From assembly GCA_037783415.1 (NCBI GenBank), contig JAZGTN010000150.1, positions 2,542,001 to 2,606,000 on the forward strand: a DNA stretch of 64,000 bases, in the 5' to 3' direction. Below are positions 47,739 through 57,986 of the stretch, one piece after another (position 1 is the stretch's first letter; each line of letters opens with the position of its first letter). Source of the stretch: Leptasterias polaris. Lineage: Eukaryota > Echinodermata > Asteroidea > Forcipulatida > Asteriidae. Made by a program: the position numbers and the translations under genes. Below the pieces are notes generated by a model. It worked only from the letters and a program-made list of their open reading frames with translations, searched no databases and was not told the origin of the DNA.

Positions 47739-47773
47739 CCAAACCTCTTCTTGTTATACAAGAAGAGGTTTGG
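47739..47773. repeat. perfect 16-bp hairpin
   Basis: CCAAACCTCTTCTTGT and ACAAGAAGAGGTTTGG pair perfectly around a 3-nt loop (TAT). No element boundaries were found around it. Confidence 0.85.
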
Positions 47774-47969
47774 TATTTCCAACGTTTAACTTAATATAAC
47801 CCTTGAAAATTACGTCACCGGCTCAAACAGCGCCCTCATTAAGGTCATCAACGAAGACCTTTAAGTGGCTGATAGTTGTGCGCGGTGCGTACTATGGCGT
47901 GCATATTTCCATTGTTTGTCCTCAGCGATGGTGGCCAATGCAAGGGATGTATATAAAGCAACAATAATG

Positions 47970-48528
47970 GGGTGTCGTGGCCGAGCGGATAAGAACACCG
48001 AACTCAAGCTATGGTGTTTTTGTTCAGCAGAGTGTGGGTTCGAGTCCCGGTCGTGACACTTAGCAAGACACTTAAATAATAGACACAATCGGCGACCGGA
48101 GTCACGTGACTCATAGTGGGTATACAATGTAAACAAACCTAGCAAACAATGCACATCGAGCATGGAAAACCATGGCTGCTTCCCACCTTACGGCAAGAGC
48201 GCTCGTAAGCAGCCATGCGTTTCCATTCACGCTGCCCCTTGCTTGCTTGGTTTGTTTACATTTTATACCCACTATGGGTCACGTGCCTGCAGTCGCCGAT
48301 TGTGTCTATTGCTTCTCTCCACCCAGGGGTAAAATGGGTACCTGTGAGGGCAGAGATGGTTCGTGTGACTGATTTAGCTTAGTAGCGCATTTTGTTGCAC
48401 AGGCTGTACACTCCCCAGGGAGCTGAGATGGTTTCAGGAATGAAATAAATGGCCCAGTGACCAGGGGTAATAATGTTGGAAGCGCTTTGAGACACCCTTC
48501 GGGTGTGAAAAGCGCTATACAAAAACGG

Positions 48529-48559
<31 letters not shown>
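47970..48559 (+). mobile_element. tRNA-Leu-derived SINE, interrupted by another element
   Basis: The head has a pol III A box (TGGCCGAGCGG), an anticodon-like CTCAAGCT and a B box (GGTTCGAGTCC), the arrangement of a class II tRNA-Leu(CAA). The body includes ACCCAGGGGTAAAATGGGTA, CTCCCCAGGGAGCTGAGA, AAGCGCTTTGAGACACCC and GCGCTATACAAAAACGG, then an ATT-repeat tail (about 48530-48559). Without the 233-bp insertion at 48078-48310 the SINE is about 357 bp. A related copy is at 57653-57986. Confidence 0.85.
48078..48310. mobile_element. palindromic MITE nested in the SINE
   Basis: The left end AATAGACACAATCGGCGAC is the reverse complement of the right end GTCGCCGATTGTGTCTATT. The arms continue with CACGTGAC.CATAGTGGGTAT, then AATGTAAACAAACC, and an inner pair CATGGCTGCTT / AAGCAGCCATG, so nearly the whole 233 bp folds back. 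Comparison with the intact SINE at 57.7 kb (CACTTTGCTATAATTGCTTC) shows it inserted between CACTT-AAAT and ATTGCTTC. Confidence 0.85.
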
Positions 48560-48562
<3 letters not shown>

Positions 48563-51039
48563 CATGTGTCTTCGTGTGGGTGGGAGAGGACCTTTAGGTT
48601 GCCTCGTTTTTAACTTCGTGGTCTAACCACGCCTACATACTAAACACTTTCTTTTTGCTACTATAAACAAATGCATTAGAAAGGGCCGTTCGGTGAAATA
48701 ACTCTAGTTTCAGATACATAATTGTGTTTCATTCAAAAAACTTATTTCGTGTAGGCCTAGGGAAATTTTAAAAAACAACATTCTGTTTATATATAAATAT
48801 TAATAAAACAAAATAAAAAACACGACACGTTTTCCTCTACCTCGGCAGTCAGAGCATCATCAGTAAACGCAAAAGCACTGATAAGTAAATTATGAAGAAT
48901 TCTTGGTCTCATATCCCCTAGCTGTATTGAAAATCACACAAGCCTCGTCCATTAAAAAAATAAATAAATAAAAATAAAATTAGCTTCCGTAAGATTGCAA
49001 ATAATTGCGAACAATTTATTAACCAGGAACATTGTGAAATACAACATTTCCCCACTTAATTTATTTGATGGTGTCATATTTCTTCAATTGGTGTCCTCTA
49101 GTTTCACTGACAGAATACATCAATTTTGATGCAAGTATCAATAGTGTTATGTTGATTTATTACAAAACTCCATTGGTCACAACCCTCTGATGAAATTAGT
49201 CGCACGGCAGCCTTAACGGATATCCATCAAGCTAATGCGCATTGTATGCAATCACCACCCCCCCCCCCCCCACACACCACTTCACTTCGTTTTATTATGC
49301 GCCATTAATTATGTATTTTCCATTTTCACCGTGTATTGTAGTGTGAGAGTGGAGAACTCCGAGCAATTATACCGCCATAAGGGAAGATATATACCCCGAG
49401 AGCCTGCCTATGTTTAACATTGCACCGAAGTCAGCATCGCAATGGCGGTGTTCTGAAACCCTACTATGCGTGTACACAACTTGCTGCAGGTCAGACGTGT
49501 CAGTGCCCGTTCGAATCTCAAGACATTCATGTGTCGATACTCATGTTGGCCTGGCCCAAAGACTACACACGATAACATTATAGCACGTGCAGATTGAGTT
49601 AGCTTGACATATAGATATAGATGTTTTTGTCCTTTTAAAATATACACAAAACATCTTAGATTTTGGAGTACAGTACTATCTGCGTTGCCTCATGCCCAAG
49701 CCACGCACATCCTGTCAATACGCATAGCTGGGTTTGTTTGCTCATAATCAAAGACGAGAAGAATAGAAAAGCTATGTATTTTGTCCTTATATAGAATGTG
49801 TAAGAAATCGTATCACGTTGACATCATAGCTGATTCGTCGGTTGTCTTCACTTGTAATGCCACCTCAACTATTTCCAAACCATTTAATTATTGTTCAGTG
49901 TTGCCTACAGCAAATTGAATATTACTGTAATTAGGCTACAGATACAAACGATGACTGATAAAAGCTATTTTGTTAATACGGCGCAGACCTATAATATGGC
50001 CGATAATGGCTATCAGACCCTCGTATAACAGGGTTATAGGCATTGAATAACACCGATGTCTACATGAAATCTAACATTGTATTAACCTATATATGCCCTA
50101 ACCCTTGCAACCACACCGGGAGCTGATTCGCGTATATACATAGGCAACATCGCTGTTAAGGTATTAAGAACAGACCCGTGTGTGCGGCATCTACATGTAG
50201 CCCCTGACCTAACAATTATTGCACGGGGCCTATATTTAGCACGGGGCCTATATTTAGCTCCATCACTGTACCTACCTTGGTGTAACCCGGGCTGCATATA
50301 CGGAGATAGGGGCTATATTTAGGCACAGGGTACAAAGGCTACATTTAGGGCTGGGCTACAGTTCGAGACGCGTCAGTGAGCTGGGTTTGGGTTAAAGGGC
50401 GGGGCTAGAGGTCCGGGCTACATTTAGGTTTCGGGCTACATAGTGGTGCCGCTACCCGGGTCAGTATGTACTGGTTTGAATGTATTGGTGTGAACACTAG
50501 CCGAGGGGCCGTTACGAAGTGGGTTTGATACTGGATTTCGCAAAAGCCTCCGTGGCGCCATGTCAGTGTAGGTATATCGCATTTGCCTGGGGGCTCGTGA
50601 ATCAAATGTTGATTTTGGAATACCATGGAGCAGCGTTGCCTCGTTGGAATACATTTAGCTTAGGATACCATAGGCCTATGTCTGTGGCCATTGGCGTTGA
50701 CTGGATGTGGACAAAGGTGAAGCCTACATGGCCTATGGCAACATTGCATAAAGTCGAAGGCACTTCATAAAAAGTGGATCTGGAGATAAAATAAATCAAG
50801 ATTGTTTGTATACTGACTTGTCTCTGTACTGGAGATGCAAGGTATGTGTGTGCTGTAGAATATGATCAGGCCTATATATAAGTGGGTTTGAGCATGTTGT
50901 TTGAGGCAGGCCCGGATTTCAAATCGGCACAGTAGGCACTGTGTCTAGGGCTGACGAAAATGCAATAGAGAAAATACTCGTGCGCACACACACACCCATT
51001 AAAACAACGTCTCGTTTGACTTCGGCAAAGCTTTAAGCG
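48560..51039. other. intergenic, no gene seen
   Basis: It includes a C-run at 49255-49270 and TAGGCCTA words at 48752 and 50671. Around 50220-50445 words such as GGGGCCTATATTTAG and GGGCTACATTTAGG recur irregularly, including one 17-bp back-to-back duplication (CACGGGGCCTATATTTAG). No protein gene is recognised. Confidence 0.45.
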
Positions 51040-51400
51040 CAAACCTCAGTACATGTAATTCATTGGCAAACCGTAACACCTGTATACATTGGGAAACCAC
51101 AATACATGTGTACATTGGCTAACATCAGGTCATGTACATATGTATACATTGGAAAACCTCGACACATGTATTACACATCGGAAAACCTCGACATATGTAT
51201 ACTTTGGCAAATGTCAATATTGGAACGCCTCAATGCGTTTATACATTAGCAAACTTCATCACATGTAAAACAATGGCAAACCCCATTACATTTGCAAACC
51301 TCAATACATGTAATATAATGTCAAATGTTTACAACAGCAAACGTCAATACATGCATAGAGGAAGGAGGTCCTTCCTCTATGATACATGTATACATTGGCA
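51040..51400 (+). repeat. degenerate minisatellite, about 30-bp units
   Basis: Variants of TTGGCAAACCTCAATACATG followed by TATACA recur at irregular spacing of roughly 25-40 bp. Divergence between units is high, so the array is old. A perfect 13-bp hairpin (CATAGAGGAAGGA / TCCTTCCTCTATG, 51354-51381) interrupts it. Confidence 0.75.
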
Positions 51401-51508
51401 AACCTCAAAACAATCGGCACACTTTATCAAATACCATGTAACACTATCGGCGTTTCTCTATGACTTTGTAAAAGCTTCCAGTGCACTAATCGTCAATACA
51501 TGCTGTAC

Positions 51509-51567
51509 ATGCACGTCCTAATCTAATGCAACCCAACATGCACGTCCTAATCTAATGCAACCCAACA
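51509..51567 (+). repeat. 29-bp direct duplication at the left edge of the 8-mer array
   Basis: The string ATGCACGTCCTAATCTAATG followed by CAACCCAAC occurs twice with a 29-bp offset, and the second copy runs directly into the (CAACCCAA)n array. Confidence 0.9.
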
Positions 51568-52143
51568 ACCCAACAACCCAACAACCCAACAACCCAACAA
51601 CCCAACAACCCAACAACCCAACAACCCAACAACCCAACAACCCAACAACCCAACAACCCAACAACCCAACAACCCAACAACCCAACAACCCAACAACCCA
51701 ACAACCCAACAACCCAACAACCCAACAACCCAACAACCCAACAACCCAACAACCCAACAACCCAACAACCCAACAACCCAACAACCCAACAACCCAACAA
51801 CCCAACAACCCAACAACCCAACAACCCAACAACCCAACAACCCAACAACCCAACAACCCAACAACCCAACAACCCAACAACCCAACAACCCAACAACCCA
51901 ACAACCCAACAACCCAACAACCCAACAACCCAACAACCCAACAACCCAACAACCCAACAACCCAACAACCCAACAACCCAACAACCCAACAACCCAACAA
52001 CCCAACAACCCAACAACCCAACAACCCAACAACCCAACAACCCAACAACCCAACAACCCAACAACCCAACAACCCAACAACCCAACAACCCAACAACCCA
52101 ACAACCCAACAACCCAACAACCCAACAACCCAACAACCCAACA
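51558..52143 (+). repeat. perfect 8-bp tandem array (CAACCCAA)n, about 73 copies
   Basis: About 586 bp of CAACCCAA units show no visible variant. The unit length is not divisible by 3, so every frame on both strands stays open, giving spurious frames of 230-255 codons (PNNPTTQQ on plus, LLGCWVVG on minus). On the minus strand the unit reads GGGTTGTT: GGG tracts spaced by 5 nt, a G-quadruplex-compatible pattern. It is not the canonical TTAGGG telomere repeat. Confidence 0.97.
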
Positions 52144-52258
52144 GACAACCCGCCAAACAGACAACCCGCCAAACAGACAACCCGCCAAACAGACAAACAG
52201 ACAAACAGACAAACAGACAAACAAACAACCCAACAAACAAACAAACAAACAAACAAAC
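52144..52258 (+). repeat. graded right edge of the 8-mer array
   Basis: After the perfect array come three 16-bp units (ACAGACAACCCGCCAA), then several 8-bp ACAGACAA units, then CAAA 4-bp units interrupted by CAACCCAACAAA. All keep a 4-bp phase. Confidence 0.88.
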
Positions 52259-55200
52259 GGCCATTTTAACAGCCATGGGAGTGAACCTTGTCTTTGGGTG
52301 ATTAAACTTGACAAGGTCCCTCCGTGCTCAGCACCCCCCTTCCTAATTAAATGAGCAGGGAATAGTGATTATAAGGCGCTGACACGCACCAGTCATGTCA
52401 CCGTAATTAATGACTGCGCTAGTGACAAATCGATTATGAGGTATGATAATATTTTGAGGAATGATTTGGTGATCATGTACCAATTGTCGTTTTTGTTTTG
52501 TTTATGTTTTTGTCTTCGGGAGGTTTTCTTTTGGCAGATTTACTTAATGAAAGACCTCAGGCGAACACGGTGGCTTCCGCGAGTCGCCGGATTTCCAAAT
52601 TTGCCGGAATTTGTTGTTTCGTTAAAGTAAAAAAAATAGAATAAGAAAAAAGAAAAAGAAAAAAAGGAGAATTGAAACTGCTTTTAATGACCCGATAAAT
52701 ATTCGGGCAAACTATAATTACTACTCCTTCAATACCGATTAGACTTCCACTTCATTTCAAGTAGATCCCTGTTTGTAGCTTAATAGCTCATTGAAAGCAA
52801 TATAAAGCAAGAAGAAAGAAGCTACCCGATTATCTTCTGCTTTGTGCATTTAATGTGGAATGTGGGTCCTTCAAATTGAGGTTCAGTGCTATTTAATCCT
52901 CCAGACGAAGTGGAGTCTACGCAACGATTTTTTTTTCATACATAATTTAAAAGTATACCCGAGTAGAAAAACGTCACTTGTAACATAGTGGCATTTTGTT
53001 TCAAATGCAAAATATTAAAATCGATCAGCGGCCTATAGTCCATAATGTGCATACAAAAGTAAACGTTATGTCAGTGAACTGAACTGAGCGAACACGGATT
53101 GTACAGACATTGTTTCAGAATAATGACATGGATGTTTTTTGAAACATCTCCGCAAGCCCTCAAGCCGGACCCTGCGTCTGGGTAGTGTAATCCATTAGCT
53201 AGGCTCCTTAGAAGAAAAAAGCCCATTGCTATTATCTTCACTCATGCGATAGAGTCATGTTTCGTGCTGTGGGAATGAACATTAGCTTAATAATCAAGAA
53301 AGTCTTAGACGGTGTTCGTTGATGAGATGGATAATATACGCAAGACCGAAGTCCACACTGGAGACCCGTTTTACCAGTCATGATGTTAAATGTGGTTGCA
53401 TTTACTAATGTTATGGCCAACAAAGAGACCTTCGGGAGACCCTCCCGTTGACTTGTACACAAACCACACTCTCCTCATGTGATATATCTTTTGAACAACA
53501 AGTAATCGATAAAATGCTTAATGCAATAGAAACATTCGTTGGACTGTATAACCTATGTTCCCCTTGTGTCTAAAATGCCATTTATGTCGTTTTCATGAAG
53601 CAACAAAATAACTAAATAAAGAAGAACCACAAGGGCAGATTATTGAATTGAAATGCGTTTAATCCACCCCATCCAAATACCTAGTTATCAAAGTGAAATG
53701 AGAACGTTGAAGCGCCTCCTTAAGTGAAATATTTTGATCAAACAAAAACAACAACAAAACAAAACCAAATCGTTCAGATCGTTCGGATGTTAATTTTTAT
53801 ATCAATTTCACAGTTTTGATTTCCACTCAAGGAGTCGAGCCATCGTTGCTTGGATAATCCTAAGCCTCTCTCGTCTTGTCTAGGATATTTCCCTGGACGC
53901 AACGGCCTCATAGATCATTCTTTATTACATTAAAACGCATCATTTTGTTTCCATATAATTTTTATCGCCCCCAATGCACTCGTTATAGGAGCTCAATTTT
54001 GGTATGCGAATATTATGTTATAAAAACGGGCACATCCCATTAGCGTGCAGACCGTGAGACCTTCGTTTGGTGCCCTGGGAATGTCACCATATGGGGGTCA
54101 TCGATTGCCTCAAAACACCGTTTGGGAACGGGGAAAAACAGTTTATGTATGATGGCTAACATTATACGGATTATTCATTAAAAATTATAACCGTGTTTCA
54201 CGAAATACATACGATTAAAAAGCATATGGTTACTTGCACAAAAGTATTGTTACGTTTGGTTTGTTTCTGTTGTTGTCTCGGATTGTTTGCATCTATGTTT
54301 TTTGTTTTTTTTCACTGATCAAACAATTAACTCATCTGGCACAGTGCACTGTGTTATTCCGTCAACGTATGGTCGCTTTTTCATTGGCCTTCCTGCAGTA
54401 ACAAAATTACTCAATAATAATAATTCAGTTATTATTCCCTTTTCTTTTTTAACGAGGTGTAGCTTCCTGACACACACAAAAAATGCCTGGGAGAACTATA
54501 CCGAAAATTCAATTTGGAACCGCAAATCAAATAACTGAAAAGCGCAAACTTGAATTCCTAACCGGAAATAGAAACGTAAATTTCACAATTTAGGTTCATT
54601 GTCATCATATATATTTAAAGGGGTATGTGATTTCATTTCTTTTGGCAGGGGGAAATTTCAGAGTTGATCGCAGTATTGATCAAGTTTTCGTTGAAAAAGA
54701 AATACAAGCTCATCGGCTCAAATCCAAACATTCCAATATGTCTTGGTCCTCGTACACAGTTCCACCAGTAATTCTGTGTACATTGATCTACCACGGAGTG
54801 TTGAGTGTTTACAGTGTTTTAGAAGAATGCTATAATATGATATTAAAGTAGAAAAATCATGAGAACGAAGAAAATACCCCAGTTAAACAGTAACTTTCAG
54901 GCCTGCAATAATACACGGGGGTCATGGCCTCTGTTACCCCTGGTCTTGACCTTGGTGCCCCTTCAAACGTTTTTCATAGACTTTCAGATTGTCCAATAGA
55001 AGTGCCCTTTGGAGAATGAAAATGGCCTGCCCTCTCAAAGATTTCATTACAGGCGTGAAATTTTGCAATAAAAAAGCAAAAATCATGTAGTTTTACATGG
55101 TTTTGAATGTATGCTGTGTTCTAGTAAAGGTCGTGTCTGGTTTTCAAGAGGTAACTTGAAACAAAGGAAATATGCCGCTTATAAAAAATAGAAACAGATG

Positions 55201-57652
55201 AACAGCAAAGAAATCCAAACGAGAAATAGCTGTTTATAAAGAATCAAAATTTAATCTGAATGTTATTATTAATAATAAAAATAGTAAATTATTCCACTAG
55301 CCAAATAAATCATCCAAAAGACATCTGTTAGGAATTCCTGGTGCTTTATTGATTGAAACACATGTGAGAATCGTGTTTGCCCTTGGGACACGTTTTCGAA
55401 AGTTCATTGTCTTCCCATATCCAACTGCTGCATCGATTACCAATAATGAAATTTAGTATGTTGTTGTATTTTTGATGGTGGTGGTTGTCAGATTGGGTGG
55501 GGTTACCTTTGAAGAAAGCCCTTCGCTCGAACCCGCTTTCATCAGTGCAGCCGGGCGTAACCCATCCCGTGCATAAACCAAGTTGCCAGGGTACTTTCCT
55601 CACGTCTGTACCTATGTAGAATGGGGCACGGAAACGTATCAGTGCACTTTGGATATAATAATATACCGATGCAGTTTTACAACCTCGTCCATCAAACAAC
55701 GAAGACTCGATATAGACAAAAAACATCCAAACATGCCACAATTTTGCCTGAACCAAAGTTCATGCTGCTACTTACTGCAAAAAGTATTGCTTAATTTTGA
55801 TTGTCTGCGCAAAACCTACTATCAAATATTGTCTCTATGTAAACTTGCATTAAAACTGATTAACACCATTTTCTACCCGAAGTATCCGCACACTTAAACT
55901 CTTCATGTGACAAAAATTAAAAGTAGTTTGATGAAAACCTGAAAAACAGAGAATAATGATTGTGCTGGCTTATACCTATAGCTGCCTGATGAATCATGAT
56001 GCATTTAGGGCCTATTAAACATCTAATTTCGTGATAGATTTTTGCTGGTATACCGTTTCTGTTTTAGGAGTTTGTTTTGGACGCTTGACAACAAGCAACT
56101 TAACATAAACTGAAATTCCCCGATTCGCTTTGGAGCTTTAAGCGGCTACACCGTTGAGAAATTAAGAAAAGTACTGTACGAACTACACCACGACGAATCG
56201 GGAATTTGAGCAAATTTTGACGTCCGGTAGTGCCGCAACTTCGAATGACTAAATAGTTGCGACGCATAAATCCACAAGATAAACTGAAGTTTAACAGGAG
56301 TGTAACGGACTCGAACAACAACCCTTGGGAAATTGCAAGGATTACACGCTGAGTAACTGACCCTAGAGAAGCAGATACGGTTTCTAAATAATCATAAAAG
56401 GCAAGTCGGCGTTTTGTGCGAGACCGGCCATCGACGCTTGTTCTGTTGACAGCAGTTCCGTTTGAGGGGAAGTGAAATATTATTTTATGGAAAGGCAATG
56501 GCATTTATGGAGTAACATTCGTCCCTCGAGCTGTAGCATGCACTATATATGGTACATTTTGTTTGTTTATAGACAGACACAATTACCAGCCAAAAATGGC
56601 TAGCGGCATACATCGTTTGCAAATGCCGTGGCGTCTACAGCTTCTATGCTTAACCAAAACGTGTTCAAGCAACACTACTGTTTGATTTAGGCCTTCGTAA
56701 TGCTAAGTAAGCATTGTTTGAACAAGGTAAAAGGACTACTGTCATTACAGTAACTTTCTAGAATCCTCAAGGCTGTACTCTTCAATCTTAAAAAGGCTTG
56801 ATCATTTCGAGAGTCGAATGAAGAGCGTTTGACAGATCAAGCAATCAACTCTTTTAAACTCCCAAAAATATGTTCATCTTAGCCTTTGAAAACAATGGAA
56901 TGATTACAACAGTTGAATTAAAAACAATCATGTTGTGTCTCTCTTTTCTCAAAAGGTTTTACTGTTGCTCTTTCTGTGGTCGCCTGACCAGCCAAAGGGC
57001 ACTGCTGTATTTGACAACTGAGCTGGTTAGTCGCTGGCCAAGAGCAGTTTAGATATCATGCATATAGATATGAGATGCTTCGATCACATGAACTAGTAAC
57101 TGTAAAAAGATCACATATGATTACCATTCTCTTTTGAAGATGTTGAATTTCGTGTACATTATAGCAACGGAGATAACTTTTTTGCTCATAATTATTTGGC
57201 ATGTATATTCAAAATTTGCAAATGTAAAAGTAATATGATGCATTATAGTATTGCCGATTAAAGTTCGTCTGACTGACTCTTATACGCACTGCTTTATGTC
57301 ATTACGGAAGAATTGGCACAGCTGGCTGATTGCCGACCAAATAGCGCGTATATATATTATGCATGAGCTTTTCATGCTTGGGTATATATATCAATCATGC
57401 CTGTTAAATTGCCATCAATATCAAAGACAATATCAAAGATTGCAATTATGATTATGGATATTTAAAATGAGTATACCGATAGCAATCATTTTGAGGACAA
57501 TTTGTTGAGTATTGGATTGTTTCATCGTAAAGTTTCTAACCAAAGTGATGTATTCTTGGCTTTTGTGGTCCTACTTTTGAATCTCTGTTTCCTCCCGTAT
57601 CCGGTCTGACCAGTCATGGCCGTGTAGCAGTGGCTATGGCAAGTTAACGTAG
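52259..57652. other. intergenic, no gene seen
   Basis: AT-rich. Frames of 134-136 codons at 55346-55756 (minus) and 56100-56504 (minus) carry no recognised domain. The latter overlaps an inverted pair AAATTCCCCGATTCG / CGAATCGGGAATTT (about 56112-56208). TTTAAAGGGGTATGTGATTT at 54614 looks like one end of a TTAA-type element without a visible partner. A TAGGGCCTA lies at 56006-56014. Confidence 0.42.
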
Positions 57653-57986
57653 GGTGTCATGGCCGAGTGGTTTAGATCATCGGATTCAAGTTCTGGTGGT
57701 TTAGTCATCGGGGTGTGGGTTCGAGTCCCGGTCATGACGCTTGTGTTCCTATCAAGACACTTTGCTATAATTGCTTCTCTTCACCCAGGGGTATAAATGG
57801 GTACCTGATGTAAGGGTATAGGTTGATATTGTGTACGAAAAAAAGCTTCGGAGCGCCGCGGCAGCTCAGACTGTATACTCCCCAGGGAGCTGAGAAAGAT
57901 TAAAAAGGAATGTTATTGGCTCAATAACCAGGACACTAATGTAAAGCGCATTAAGACGTTATTGTAAAATGCGCTATAATAATAAA
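57653..57986 (+). mobile_element. tRNA-Leu(CAA)-derived SINE, uninterrupted copy
   Basis: The head GGTGTCATGGCCGAGTGG, GGATTCAAGTTCTGG (anticodon-like CAA), and GTGGGTTCGAGTCCCGGTCA closes with ATGACGC, so acceptor-stem halves GTCATG/CATGAC still pair. The body shares TTGCTTCTCTTCACCCAGGG, TAAATGGGTACCTG, CTCCCCAGGGAGCTGAGA and an AAAGCGCATTA-type tail with the copy at 47970, and ends in an ATAATAATAAA stretch. The attached body identifies it as a SINE rather than a functional tRNA gene. Confidence 0.85.

Noticed and set aside
51040..51400. A CRISPR-like array because of about 30-bp repeated units
   Set aside because: Units are adjacent and degenerate with irregular spacing and no unique spacers. 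The context is eukaryotic.
51518..52314. Long open frames of 230-255 codons on both strands (PNNPTTQQ or LLGCWVVG repeats)
   Set aside because: They are by-products of an 8-bp tandem repeat lacking stop triplets in any frame. All frames are open at once, so none has coding evidence.
56100..56504. 134-codon minus-strand frame
   Set aside because: It overlaps an inverted repeat at its 3' end and has no recognisable domain. Its length is within chance expectation here.
57653..57740. A tRNA-Leu(CAA) gene
   Set aside because: The tRNA-like head is fused to a body shared with the copy at 47970 and ends in an A/T-rich tail, so it is a SINE. The D-arm and variable region are also irregular.
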